The notes beneath the pieces were generated by a model. It did not search any database, was not told the origin of the DNA, and was given only the letters and a program-made list of their open reading frames with translations. Made by a program: the position numbers and the translations under genes. A stretch of 64,000 nucleotides of DNA from an uncultured Paracoccaceae bacterium (GTDB taxonomy: Bacteria > Pseudomonadota > Alphaproteobacteria > Rhodobacterales > Rhodobacteraceae). How positions within the stretch are numbered: position 1 is the stretch's first letter; each line of letters opens with the position of its first letter. Shown piece by piece: positions 43,053 to 51,618 of this stretch. The stretch lies in assembly GCA_947488175.1 (NCBI GenBank), contig CANKYO010000002.1, positions 496,001-560,000 on the forward strand, given 5' to 3'.

Positions 43053-44627
43053 ATGCGCGACTTCCATAAACCCGGCCGGTCGGCCGTCTACGCCACCAAT
43101 GGTATCTGTGCCACATCGCACCCGCTTGCCGCCAAAGTGGCCGTGCAAATGCTCGAAGCCGGGGGAAACGCGGTGGATGCGGCCATCGCCGGGGCGGTCC
43201 TGCTGGGGATCTGCGAACCGCAAATGACCGGGATCGGCGGCGACTGTTTCGTGCTCTTCACGCCCCCCGGCTCGGATGAGGTCAAGGCGCTCAACGGCTC
43301 CGGCCACGCCCCCGCCGCAATCGACGCAGAAGCGCTGCGCGCCAAAGGTGACGTCATCGCCCCTTACTCCGCGGACGCCGTCAGCATCCCCGGCGCTATC
43401 GACGCCTTCTGCCGCCTGTCAAAGGATTGGGGCAAGATCGGGCTCAAGGCCACACTCGCCCCGGCCATCCACTATGCCGAAGCGGGCGTGCCTGTCGCCG
43501 AACGGGTCGCCTTCGACTGGGCTCAGGCGACCGACAACCTCTCTGGCCACGCCCGCGATCTGTTCCTGATGAACGGACAGGCCCCGCGCCCGGGGCAAAT
43601 CTTCCGCGCCCCCGGTCAGGCCAAGGTGCTGCGCGAAATCGCCATGGAAGGGCGCGACGCGTTCTACGAAGGCGAGATTGCCGAGGACATGGTCAACGCC
43701 CTCCGCGCCCTCGGCGGCACCCATACGCTGGACGACTTTGCCAACACCACCTGCGACTACACCGACCCGATCACGGGCGGCTATGGCGGCCTCGACCTCT
43801 ACGAGCATCCGCCAAACGGGCAGGGGGCCACCGCCATCCTGCTGCTGAATATCCTCAAGCATTTCGACATCGCGAGGATGGACCCATGGGGCGCCGAACG
43901 GGCCCATATCGAGGCCGAGGCGACAAAACTCGCCTACGACGCCCGCAACCGTTTCGTGGCCGATCCTGCGCATATGACGAAACTCGACCACATGACATCC
44001 CCCGAAACGGCCGAAAAACTCGCCGCCCTGATCGACCCGAAAAAGGCGATGCCGGGCAATGTGCCGGGGGCAGAGGCCGTCCACAAGGACACCATCTACA
44101 TCACCGTGGTCGACAAGGACCGGATGTGCGTCTCGCTCATCTATTCGGTCTTCCATTCCTTCGGTGCTGGCATTGCGTCCGACAAATTCGGCATCCTGTT
44201 CCAGAACCGCGGTGCGGGCTTCACGCTGCAACAAGGGCACGCGAACGAGGTCGGGCCCGGCAAGCGCCCCATGCACACAATCATCCCCGCGATGCTGAAA
44301 AAGAACGGCAAGGTCCACATGCCATTCGGCGTGATGGGCGGGCAATACCAGTCAGCCGGGCACGCCCGTTTCGTCACCAACGTGACCGATTTCGGGCTCA
44401 GCCCGCAGGCGGGCATCGACGCCCCCCGCAGCTTTGCCGAAGGCGACGTGCTGAACGTCGAAACCAGCTACAGCGAAGCGGTACGCGTAGAACTGGCAGA
44501 GCGCGGACACACCATCCAAACCCCCGCCACAGCCATCGGCGGCGCGCAAGCCATCATGATCCACGACGACGGCGTGCTGGAAGCAGGCAGTGACCCAAGG
44601 AAAGACGGGTGTGCGGTGGGCTATTAA
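43053..44627 (+). CDS. Gamma-glutamyltransferase family protein
   Basis: Ntn-hydrolase of 524 residues that cleaves itself before a Thr and then hydrolyses or transfers gamma-glutamyl groups, as from glutathione. The expected nucleophile is Thr347 in HKDTIYITVVDKDR; NRGAGFTL, GKRPMHTIIPAML and GVMGGQYQSAG follow. Typical N-terminal segment: ATSHPLAAKVAVQMLEAGGNAVDAAIA. There is no signal peptide, so a cytoplasmic family member is likely. ATG 43053 with AAAAGGGGA is preferred over the upstream in-frame start at 42999. Oxoprolinase genes 3-6 kb away may use its products. Confidence 0.85.
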   Translation: MRDFHKPGRSAVYATNGICATSHPLAAKVAVQMLEAGGNAVDAAIAGAVLLGICEPQMTGIGGDCFVLFTPPGSDEVKALNGSGHAPAAIDAEALRAKGDVIAPYSADAVSIPGAIDAFCRLSKDWGKIGLKATLAPAIHYAEAGVPVAERVAFDWAQATDNLSGHARDLFLMNGQAPRPGQIFRAPGQAKVLREIAMEGRDAFYEGEIAEDMVNALRALGGTHTLDDFANTTCDYTDPITGGYGGLDLYEHPPNGQGATAILLLNILKHFDIARMDPWGAERAHIEAEATKLAYDARNRFVADPAHMTKLDHMTSPETAEKLAALIDPKKAMPGNVPGAEAVHKDTIYITVVDKDRMCVSLIYSVFHSFGAGIASDKFGILFQNRGAGFTLQQGHANEVGPGKRPMHTIIPAMLKKNGKVHMPFGVMGGQYQSAGHARFVTNVTDFGLSPQAGIDAPRSFAEGDVLNVETSYSEAVRVELAERGHTIQTPATAIGGAQAIMIHDDGVLEAGSDPRKDGCAVGY

Positions 44628-44768
44628 TGCGGCGTGGAAGGAAATCCGGTAGGAAGCAATCGAACAGATATAGTGATGGAATTTTTCATTTAATCTGATA
44701 TATTTGGTTAATTATTGTTTTTTGCAAACTCCTTAATCACCTTATTCGTTTATTGACGGTGACTCGTT

Positions 44769-45266
44769 ATGCGACTTGTCTATTTGATTGTCGGATTCTT
44801 TACGACAATGACGATAAGAAAGTTTTTTGCAGTCCTATTTGCAGCGATTGGCTTGGTTAGCGGAACTCTTGGAATTTATCAGTTTGTATTCGATGGTTTT
44901 GAGCAGAGGATTGACCCAGCGATTAGTATCGCGAAGATAATACCGAACCCAACTGAACCTGACGTGGTCACACTTGAGAACACCGGAAGCGAGCGCCTAA
45001 TAATTGGTGGATTTCAGATTTGCGAGCATGAATTTCGTGAAGACGAAAAGAACTGCTGCACGCTGCCGAGTCGTACGGAGATAGACGGTGGGGGAAAACT
45101 CAGCGTTACGTTCTACAATCCGAGCAAGCAAGACCACAGGGAGCAAGCAAGAGTCAGTCGCGAAAATGGCGGAATTACTTGCACTGGTTTCAGTGTATCT
45201 GTCGGGGAAATAGTGGAGGTTTTTGATACTCGTGGCGGAGAGCTAGACAGCAAAGTTGCAGAATAG
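44769..45266 (+). CDS. Hypothetical membrane-anchored protein in an AT-rich island
   Basis: A 165-residue protein: one or two hydrophobic segments at residues 3-45, then a beta-rich domain (about 52-155) with the pattern ISIAKIIPNPTEPDVVTLEN followed by TGSERLIIGGF. This pattern recalls lamin-tail (LTD) domains, which bind at surfaces; the similarity is modest. Two Cys pairs are present. Base composition and codon use (ATA, AAT, TTT) differ plainly from the GC-rich surroundings, and the 141 bases before it are also AT-rich, so recent acquisition is likely. No clear ribosome site at ATG 44769. Confidence 0.55.
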   Translation: MRLVYLIVGFFTTMTIRKFFAVLFAAIGLVSGTLGIYQFVFDGFEQRIDPAISIAKIIPNPTEPDVVTLENTGSERLIIGGFQICEHEFREDEKNCCTLPSRTEIDGGGKLSVTFYNPSKQDHREQARVSRENGGITCTGFSVSVGEIVEVFDTRGGELDSKVAE

Positions 45267-45297
45267 TGCCACCAAGTAGTAGAGGTTGATCAAGCAA

Positions 45298-45690
45298 TCA
45301 CCCCGCCCTGAGCGACCTCAAAAACAACCCGATCCCACCCACAAGCAGCACAAGAATAACAATCAGATCAAACGCGCTCATCCGTGCCAGTTGCAACTCC
45401 ATGTTGGCGATCACGCCAAACACAAGGGCGACCATTGATCCGCCCGCCAGCAGCCAGCCGATCCAGTTCTTCGAATTGTAGAAAATCATCCCCACGCCGA
45501 ACATGAACGGGATCAGGATCATGCCGCTGGTGATGGGGATACCGCCCAGCCGGAATGCCACCGCCCCCAGCCCGAAATTCGGGCGGACCACGATACTGTT
45601 CAACAACAGATATCCGCCGCCGATCATCATGATGATGCCGATCAGGAAACTGCCCGTCCCGCCCTCGGTCCCGCCTGCGCCTCTGGCCAT
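45298..45690 (-). CDS. Hypothetical integral membrane protein
   Basis: A 130-residue protein with about four hydrophobic segments (15-35, 45-70, 75-95 and 105-127) and a short Gly-rich N-terminus (ARGAGGTEGGTG). Family not recognised. ATG 45690 has GGAG upstream; the longer open frame to 45741 runs through a repeat-like hairpin and is unlikely to be coding. Located between the AT-rich gene and the repeat-rich spacer downstream of the ureidoglycine aminohydrolase gene. Confidence 0.6.
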   Translation of the reverse strand: MARGAGGTEGGTGSFLIGIIMMIGGGYLLLNSIVVRPNFGLGAVAFRLGGIPITSGMILIPFMFGVGMIFYNSKNWIGWLLAGGSMVALVFGVIANMELQLARMSAFDLIVILVLLVGGIGLFLRSLRAG

Positions 45691-45717
45691 TCTTCGCTCC
45701 GTCTTTTTGCTCGCAAG

Positions 45718-45732
45718 GTGGGTGCAACCCAC
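45718..45732. repeat. REP-like palindrome GTGGGT-GCA-ACCCAC
   Basis: Perfect 6-base arms around GCA. The same theme (GGGTGC/GCACCC) appears at 54036-54053, so it may be a short dispersed palindromic element. It lies just upstream of the membrane protein start at 45690. Confidence 0.4.
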
Positions 45733-45805
45733 GCGCCTCAAACCTTAATATCACGGTAACAATCGCACCGCACGCATCATTCATCACGGGGTTTTGCAGG
45801 CAGGG

Positions 45806-45849
45806 GTCCGACGCTTTGCCGACGCTTGTCCGACGCAAATCCGACCGGC
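45806..45849. repeat. Four tandem 11-base repeats (CCGACGC core)
   Basis: Four consecutive 11-base units, GTCCGACGCTT, TGCCGACGCTT, GTCCGACGCAA and ATCCGACCGGC, about one helical turn each. A fifth copy of the core occurs in reverse (TTGCGTCGG, 45920-45928) inside the loop of the neighbouring inverted repeat. Spacing suits cooperative protein binding upstream of the gene starting at 45690; alternatively it is slippage-derived. Confidence 0.6.
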
Positions 45850-45898
45850 CATTTTGACCAAAACCCCAGCATTAACACATGATTCGCGGATTTCGCCC

Positions 45899-45944
45899 GC
45901 GCAACGTTCGGTGCCCATGTTGCGTCGGCCACCGAACGTTGCGC
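45899..45944. repeat. Perfect 15-base inverted repeat just after the ureidoglycine aminohydrolase gene
   Basis: GCGCAACGTTCGGTG (45899-45913) and CACCGAACGTTGCGC (45930-45944) with a 16-base loop, starting 4 bases past the stop of the minus-strand gene at 45948. It may act as a transcription end or mRNA-stabilising structure, but no T tract follows. Each arm also contains the palindrome AACGTT. Confidence 0.6.
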
Positions 45945-45947
45945 AGG

Positions 45948-46766
45948 CTATAGCGGCATATGCCGGTTCACATCCTTGTAAAGCAGGTATTTGAACGGCC
46001 CCGGCCCGCCCGCATAACAGGCCTGCGGGCAGAACGCGCGCAGCCACATGAAATCGCCTGCCTCGACCTCCACCCAATCCTGATTGAGCCGATAAACCGC
46101 TTTGCCTTCAAGCACATAAAGCCCGTGTTCCATCACATGCGTCTCGGCAAATGGGATCACCGCGCCGGGTTCAAACGTGACGATATTCACATGCATATCG
46201 TGGCGCATATCAGCAGGGTCCACAAACCGGGTCGTGGCCCATTTTCCTTCCGTCCCCGGCATCGCCACGGTGGTCGCACTGTCGGCATCGGTGACAAAGG
46301 CCTCCGGCATCTCGATCCCGCTAACCTCCTGATATCGCTTCCTGATCCAGTGAAACCGGGCAGGCGCATCACGATCATTCCGCAACTGCCAATCGCAAGC
46401 GGGCGGCAAGAAAGCATAGCCACCAACGGCCAACTGATGCACCACACCGTCAACGGTCAGCGTCACCTCGCCCTCCACCACGAACAAGACTGCCTCGGCG
46501 GTCGGGTCCGTTTCAGGCCGCGCGCTGCCGCCACCGGGCGAAACCTCCACAATGTACTGGCTGAATGTCTCGCCGAACCCTGACAGTGGTCGGGCCAGAA
46601 CCCAGGCGCGGGTCGCATCCCAGAAGGGCAGGTTGCTGGTCACGATGTCAGTCATCGTGCCTTTGGGAATGACCGCGTAAGCCGTTGTAAACATGGCGCG
46701 ATCTGTCAACAGTTGCGTCTGCGGCGGCAGCCCGCCCTTGGGCGCGTAGTAGGTCGGCTTGGTCAT
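45948..46766 (-). CDS. allE: (S)-ureidoglycine aminohydrolase
   Basis: Bicupin manganese enzyme of 272 residues that converts (S)-ureidoglycine to (S)-ureidoglycolate and ammonia in allantoin degradation. Two cupin halves are visible; the second has the metal ligands in PFAETHVMEHGLYVLEGKAV and KYLLYKDVNRH at the end, as in YlbA/AllE of E. coli. The N-terminus TKPTYYAPKGGLPPQTQLLTDRA... matches bacterial members. No other allantoin genes are nearby; its neighbours are a cupin protein and the oxoprolinase genes. Confidence 0.85.
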   Translation of the reverse strand: MTKPTYYAPKGGLPPQTQLLTDRAMFTTAYAVIPKGTMTDIVTSNLPFWDATRAWVLARPLSGFGETFSQYIVEVSPGGGSARPETDPTAEAVLFVVEGEVTLTVDGVVHQLAVGGYAFLPPACDWQLRNDRDAPARFHWIRKRYQEVSGIEMPEAFVTDADSATTVAMPGTEGKWATTRFVDPADMRHDMHVNIVTFEPGAVIPFAETHVMEHGLYVLEGKAVYRLNQDWVEVEAGDFMWLRAFCPQACYAGGPGPFKYLLYKDVNRHMPL

Positions 46767-46861
46767 GAAAACTCCTCTGGGACTTGGTGCATTAGACCGC
46801 AGCGGGTCTCCCCTGCAAAGATGCAGCGCGCTGATAGGACCCTCCGGCTTTCTTTGACAAT

Positions 46862-47530
46862 TCAGACCCTTGGTGCTGTGGCAAAGGGCAGATGACCGGT
46901 CTTGATCCAGAAGGCCGCGCCGTCATCGCCCGCCGTCAGTCGGAGCGGCGCAGCCTCGGGCAGGCGCAACCATGAACCGGCGCGCAGCTTGTCGCCATCT
47001 TCCAGCATGTCGCCGCTCAGCATCAGGATTTCTGCACCGCCCTGCGGGGTTTCGGCCAGCGTGGTGCCAGCCGCCATCTTGACGAACCGCACAACCTCGC
47101 GCGCATCTTTATGCAGTGTTTTCAGCATGATACCGTCTGGCCCCGGTTCAAGCTCACTCTCCAAGTCGATGCGGAATTGGGTCCGGTCGCCCGGGTCAAA
47201 CTGCCAGAGTTTCACGAAGATGGTACACCCTTCTGCCGCGCCGGGTGTGTGCGATGTGGTCGGCGGATTGCGCACATAAGTCCCCGCAGGATAGTCGCCG
47301 TGCTCGTCCTGAAAAACGCCGTCGAGCACGATGAATTCTTCTCCACCGTCATGGGTATGTGCCGAGAATTTGCTGCCCGGCGCATAGCGCACGATGGATG
47401 TCGCGCGCGCGACCTCTTCCCCGATCCGGTCCAGCATCCGCCGGTCGACGCCGGGCATGGGCGAGGGTTTCCACGGGATATCGTTGGAATGGATCAGTAT
47501 GCGCGTGGCGAAATCTGCATTCAATTCCAT
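46862..47530 (-). CDS. Cupin domain-containing protein
   Basis: A 222-residue two-cupin protein. The first cupin has the ChrR-like sequence [19 protein letters not shown], with His/His/Glu metal ligands and a later His in [11 protein letters not shown]; the second half (about 130-215) is cupin-like with fewer ligands ([12 protein letters not shown]). It may be an enzyme or sensor; ChrR proteins are anti-sigma factors, but the N-terminal zinc domain of ChrR is missing here. It is 9 bases downstream of pxpA, probably in the same operon. Confidence 0.75.
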   Translation of the reverse strand: MELNADFATRILIHSNDIPWKPSPMPGVDRRMLDRIGEEVARATSIVRYAPGSKFSAHTHDGGEEFIVLDGVFQDEHGDYPAGTYVRNPPTTSHTPGAAEGCTIFVKLWQFDPGDRTQFRIDLESELEPGPDGIMLKTLHKDAREVVRFVKMAAGTTLAETPQGGAEILMLSGDMLEDGDKLRAGSWLRLPEAAPLRLTAGDDGAAFWIKTGHLPFATAPRV

Positions 47531-47539
47531 AGGCTTATC

Positions 47540-48298
47540 CTATAGCGGGGCGAGCGTGACGCCCGCCTGTTCCAAATGCTGCCGGATGCCACGCGCCATC
47601 GCCACAGCATCCGGCGTGTCGCCGTGCAGGCAGATGGTGTCAATGCGGCAGGGAATATGCTTGCCGCTTTCAGCAATAATCGCGCTCGCCTCAAGCATCT
47701 TCAGGATACGCGGAGCGGCGGTGGCAGCATCATGCAGCACCGCGCCCGGTTTGCTGCGATCCACCAGCGTAGCGTCATCCTCATAGGCGCGGTCGGCGAA
47801 GATCTCACCGACCGAGTGACAGCCCAAATCGCGCGCGGCCGTCTCCTGCGCCGTGGCCGCAAGGACCATGATCACGATGTCAGGATCAACAGCCAATGCG
47901 GCCTCGTAACAGACCCGCGCCAGCCCGGCATCTTCGGACGCCATGTTCGCCAGCGCACCGTGCAGTTTCAGGTGGCGCACCTGCCCACCGGCCCGCCGCG
48001 CCATCGCTTGCGCGGCCCCCAACTGATAGGCAACCGCATTGGCCAACTCATCCTGTCCCAGCGGCAACCGGCGGCGGCCAAACCCCTTCAGATCGGCAAA
48101 ACCCGGATGCGCCCCGATCCCGACAGCCTTGCCCACGGCCAGCGCCATGGTTTGCGCCATCACATCCGGGTCACCCGCATGAAACCCGCAGGCGATATTG
48201 GCCGAGGTCACGATATCCAGCAGGGCCGCATCATCGCCCATTTTCCAAGGGCCGAAGCCTTCGCCCATATCGGAGTTCAGATCGACTTTGCGTGTCAT
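47540..48298 (-). CDS. pxpA: 5-oxoprolinase subunit PxpA
   Basis: LamB/YcsF family subunit, 252 residues, of the ATP-dependent bacterial 5-oxoprolinase, which opens 5-oxoproline to glutamate. Characteristic: VDLNSDMGEGFGPWKMGDD at the N-terminus, ANIACGFHAGDPDVM, GAHPGFADLKGFGRR and CLHGDTPDAV. ATG 48298 lies one base past the pxpC stop. The order pxpB-pxpC-pxpA is on the minus strand. Confidence 0.93.
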   Translation of the reverse strand: MTRKVDLNSDMGEGFGPWKMGDDAALLDIVTSANIACGFHAGDPDVMAQTMALAVGKAVGIGAHPGFADLKGFGRRRLPLGQDELANAVAYQLGAAQAMARRAGGQVRHLKLHGALANMASEDAGLARVCYEAALAVDPDIVIMVLAATAQETAARDLGCHSVGEIFADRAYEDDATLVDRSKPGAVLHDAATAAPRILKMLEASAIIAESGKHIPCRIDTICLHGDTPDAVAMARGIRQHLEQAGVTLAPL

Positions 48299-48299
48299 C

Positions 48300-49319
48300 T
48301 CAGGGCCTTTCAAGGTCATCGCCACGGGTCGCCCCGCTGATCAACTGATAGCCAAGCAGGTCGGCAATGTCATGCGGATCACGGATCAATGGCTGGCAGT
48401 TCTGCTTCAGATCGCGCAACAGGGCGGCATCGGTTTGTGCTGTCGCGTCAGCCTCCTCAACCGTAAGCCATTGAAATTGCAGGATCGCGCCCGGCATCGC
48501 CTGCGCCACTTTGGGCAAGTCGGCAGGGATCACAGTGCCAATCCGGGGATAGCCCCCAATGGTCTGGCACTCCGCGAGCAGCACGTAAGGCACCCCATCA
48601 CCGGCCATTTGCACATCGCCTGGCAGCACCAGATCGGACACGATGTTGGGCTGACCTTCCATCACAAAACCCGCCCCGTCATGGTCCAGCCTGACACCCT
48701 GCCTGTTGCCGCGCGGGCTGCGTTGAAAGGCGGTGCTGGCAAAGCGGTCGCGGGTTTCGCGGGCAAAAAAATCGGTCTGCGGCCCCGGCATCAGGCGGAT
48801 AACACCACCGGCCAGACGGTCCAGCGGCGCAATCCGCCGTGGCCCCGTCAATGGGTCAGTGTCACGACCCAATGGCAGGCTGTCGCCGTCCTGCAGCCGC
48901 CCGCCAATACCTGCTGTCAGATGTGCGGCGCGGCTGTCCATCACGGGGGTGGTCTGAATGCCACCGGCAAAGGCCAGATAACCGAACACGCCCCGCCGGG
49001 CACCACCGATGGTCAGCCGCTGACCGGCGCGCAGCAAGTGGGTCGTATTGGGTGCAACGGGCGTACCGTCGATACTCGCCTGCATATCCGCCCCGGTCAG
49101 CGCAAACCGCGTGTCGTGGCTTGCACTGAAAACGCCGCCAAACCCCATCATCTCCAGCAGCGCATTTGTGGGGTCACTGCCCAGCAGGGCCGTCGCTTCG
49201 AACAGCGCCAACCGATCTGCTGCACCCCCGCTTGGCAATCCCCGCGCCGTCCAGCCGGGCCGCCCAAGGTCCTGAACCGTCACGCCGGGACCGGCGCTGT
49301 GTACCTGCAGCGATGGCAT
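48300..49319 (-). CDS. pxpC: 5-oxoprolinase subunit PxpC
   Basis: Biotin-dependent carboxyltransferase-like family, 339 residues (AHS2 domain). Seen: HSAGPGVTVQDLGRPGWTARGLPSGGAAD in the first 35 residues, LRAGQRLTIGGAR, and LLAECQTIGGYPRIGTVI near the end. With PxpA and PxpB it forms 5-oxoprolinase. Its ATG shares one base with the pxpB stop (TGATG), so both are co-translated. Confidence 0.93.
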   Translation of the reverse strand: MPSLQVHSAGPGVTVQDLGRPGWTARGLPSGGAADRLALFEATALLGSDPTNALLEMMGFGGVFSASHDTRFALTGADMQASIDGTPVAPNTTHLLRAGQRLTIGGARRGVFGYLAFAGGIQTTPVMDSRAAHLTAGIGGRLQDGDSLPLGRDTDPLTGPRRIAPLDRLAGGVIRLMPGPQTDFFARETRDRFASTAFQRSPRGNRQGVRLDHDGAGFVMEGQPNIVSDLVLPGDVQMAGDGVPYVLLAECQTIGGYPRIGTVIPADLPKVAQAMPGAILQFQWLTVEEADATAQTDAALLRDLKQNCQPLIRDPHDIADLLGYQLISGATRGDDLERP

Positions 49320-50044
49320 CAGCGCAGAACCTCGCATCTGGCACCGCCATTGCCGTCACCTTGATGCAAAGCACTGAATTCATGGTCAGAAACCCGGGCG
49401 AACCGCACCGCATCACCAGGGGCAAAGGCGAATGGTTCGGCAGCATCAGGGCGATAAACTTCAAACGCGGTCTGCCCGATATGCCGCCAGCCTGTCGGGG
49501 CATCCGCAGCCCATATGATCAACTGGCGCACCGCCGCGATCAGCGCGCCACGCGGCAGGCTTTCGGTCAGGCTGCCTTGTCGGGGGATGTTCCAATGAGG
49601 CGGTAGCATGCCCAGATAAGGCTGGCCCGGCGCGAACCCGATCGCAATGACCCGCAGATCCTGCCCGGTAATCTCGGCAACGGCCTGATCCTCGGTAACA
49701 CCAGCCAGTGCTGCCGCTTCGGCCAGTTGCGGGGCGTGGTCTGGGCCAATGGCAACCGGGATATGCCACAGGCGTTTGGGGGTCAACGCCTGTGCGGAAA
49801 GGGTTTGTGTGACCTCTCGCAGCTGCTCCATCAAGCTTACGCGGCTGGTCACGGTCGGGTCGAACGACACCCGAACCGAGGTCAGGGAAGAGGCGATTTC
49901 GCCCACACCCGGCAACGCCGCCACAGCGACGGCGTCTCGAAACGCAAGCGCCTGCGCATTCGCCTCTTCGGTCAGAACCCGGGCAAAGCGGACTAGTATC
50001 CCGTCAATCCCCAACGGGCAAAATTCTGGCGCATCATCGGTCAT
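49319..50044 (-). CDS. pxpB: 5-oxoprolinase subunit PxpB
   Basis: AHS1-domain protein (KipI type), 241 residues. Features: DGILVRFARVLTEEAN, the ASLTSVRVSFDP-like strand, the long IAIGFAPGQPYLGMLP stretch and SLPRGALIAA-VRQLIIW near the C-terminus. Subunit of 5-oxoprolinase with PxpC and PxpA. It begins inside the stop codon of the rhodanese gene (ATGA overlap at 50041-50044). Confidence 0.92.
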   Translation of the reverse strand: MTDDAPEFCPLGIDGILVRFARVLTEEANAQALAFRDAVAVAALPGVGEIASSLTSVRVSFDPTVTSRVSLMEQLREVTQTLSAQALTPKRLWHIPVAIGPDHAPQLAEAAALAGVTEDQAVAEITGQDLRVIAIGFAPGQPYLGMLPPHWNIPRQGSLTESLPRGALIAAVRQLIIWAADAPTGWRHIGQTAFEVYRPDAAEPFAFAPGDAVRFARVSDHEFSALHQGDGNGGARCEVLR

Positions 50045-50454
50045 AGCGATGGCTTGATCACCGTTTCATCCACCGGCCCGCCTGATTTAACCCAATCAGT
50101 AAAACCGTCCCGCAGATGGGCCGCGTCAAAGCCCATGTCGTTCAGTGTCGCCACGGTCAGGGCTGATCGCCAGCCAGACGCACAGTGAAAGATGAACCTT
50201 TTATCGTGCCCGAAAATTTCTTTGAAATAAGGGCTGTCCGGGTCCACCCAAAACTCTGCCATCCCACGCGGACAGTGAAAACTACCCGGTATGGCCCCGC
50301 TGCGCTGCCGTTCCCGCACATCGCGCAGATCGACGAAAAGCACGTCAGGATCATCCAACATCGCAATCGCGTCCGGCGTTGTGACCTCATCAATCCGGGC
50401 GCGGGCAGCGGCGACCATATCGGCGGCGGAATGTTTCAGCGGTGGCATCGGCAT
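50041..50454 (-). CDS. Rhodanese-like domain protein
   Basis: Single rhodanese domain of 137 residues with the catalytic Cys in FIFHCASGWRSALT and the N-terminal DPDVLFVDLRDVRERQRSGAIPGS region. Such proteins transfer sulfane sulfur (thiosulfate or persulfide) or serve as sulfur carriers. It is first in the operon with pxpB, pxpC, pxpA and the cupin gene; a link between persulfide or glutathione breakdown and 5-oxoproline use is thinkable but unproven. Confidence 0.88.
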   Translation of the reverse strand: MPMPPLKHSAADMVAAARARIDEVTTPDAIAMLDDPDVLFVDLRDVRERQRSGAIPGSFHCPRGMAEFWVDPDSPYFKEIFGHDKRFIFHCASGWRSALTVATLNDMGFDAAHLRDGFTDWVKSGGPVDETVIKPSL

Positions 50455-50529
50455 GGTTCCTGATCGGGGTGCGCCTGATTTTGAACACGGGGGTCACCCT
50501 ATTGTCCAGACCAGCCGTCTGCGCGTGGC

Positions 50530-51618
50530 CTAGTACCCGTTACGCTGGTTCAGCCGTTCAAGGTTCACAATTGTCGACAGCATCAGCCGGTCCTGTGACC
50601 AGTCGCCGGACCGTTGGATCGCAATGGCGGACAGCGCCACAGACAGCGCCAGCGGCACTAGCAGTGCAGGCACAACCCAACGTCGGGTGGGCCCGCCGCC
50701 GCCTTCGATCATCTGCAGGACCCGGTGGCGCAGAAACTGCGCATTGCGTCTGCCCCTCGCCTGGACAAGGGCGACCGCAGGGATCGTTGCGTGGCTTTGA
50801 CGGTGAACGGCATTGGTGCAAACCCGCAGCAGGCAGTTGGCGTAATCCTGTGCGCTCAAGCTCTTGCGTTGCATCACCTGTTGATCGCAGGCCAGTTCAC
50901 GCTGCCGTTCCACCTGCAGTTTCCAATAACGCATCGCGGGATTGAACACGAAAAGCGGGCGCAGCAGTTCCAACATGGTTTCCCAACTCAGATCGCCCTG
51001 ACGCAAATGCTGGAACTCATGGGATAGCGCGATGCGCAGATCGGCGGGCGTGGCCAGCATTTCCGAAGGGATCACGACGTAGTGCTGACGCAGCCCACGG
51101 GTTGAGAACGGGATGGAAGAGACATCGGTCAGCCGGATTTGCACCCGCCCGGATTGACGCCACAGGTAGCTTTGGGCGATGACACGCCGCACGCGGGTCA
51201 GGTTCACCAAAGTGCGCAACGCAGCAAACGTGATGCCGGTCGTCAGGATTGCGGCAATCATCGTGCCGGTTGTCGTGCCGAGCGTCGTGATCTCGAGGAT
51301 CAGCGTGTCGCGGCTGGCCAGCAGCGCCTCGAACGTCGTGGGGGCCATGGCAAAGCGGCCGTCGAGATATTCGGCCACGATCATATCGGACAGGTTAAGG
51401 TTCAGCGCCTGCGCCTGCGGCCACAACGCCAATGCTGCGAACGGGGCCACCCCAACAATGATCAATACGCCATAAAGCAGATTTAATTGCGCCCCATGCG
51501 CGCGTTTCAGCGATGTGCGTCTGATGATCAGCTGTGCCGCGGCCCATATCACGGCCCCGAGTGCCAGAATGATATTGGCGTCGATATAGGCGTTCAGAAG
51601 GGCTTCAAGTGAAATCAT
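50530..51618 (-). CDS. M56 family metallopeptidase (BlaR1-like membrane protease)
   Basis: A 362-residue membrane protein with four hydrophobic segments, three before and one after the protease domain. Zinc motif HEFQH in IALSHEFQHLRQGD (about residue 220) and a further acidic residue downstream. The penicillin-binding sensor domain of true BlaR1 is absent. Such proteases are presumed to cleave the co-encoded BlaI-type repressor after a signal. Its start overlaps the blaI-like gene by 14 bases. The trigger is unknown; no beta-lactamase is near. Confidence 0.85.
   Translation of the reverse strand: MISLEALLNAYIDANIILALGAVIWAAAQLIIRRTSLKRAHGAQLNLLYGVLIIVGVAPFAALALWPQAQALNLNLSDMIVAEYLDGRFAMAPTTFEALLASRDTLILEITTLGTTTGTMIAAILTTGITFAALRTLVNLTRVRRVIAQSYLWRQSGRVQIRLTDVSSIPFSTRGLRQHYVVIPSEMLATPADLRIALSHEFQHLRQGDLSWETMLELLRPLFVFNPAMRYWKLQVERQRELACDQQVMQRKSLSAQDYANCLLRVCTNAVHRQSHATIPAVALVQARGRRNAQFLRHRVLQMIEGGGGPTRRWVVPALLVPLALSVALSAIAIQRSGDWSQDRLMLSTIVNLERLNQRNGY

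Noticed and set aside
45784..46077. 97-codon minus-strand ORF
   Set aside because: Half of it is an out-of-frame shadow of the ureidoglycine aminohydrolase gene, and the rest crosses the repeat spacer.
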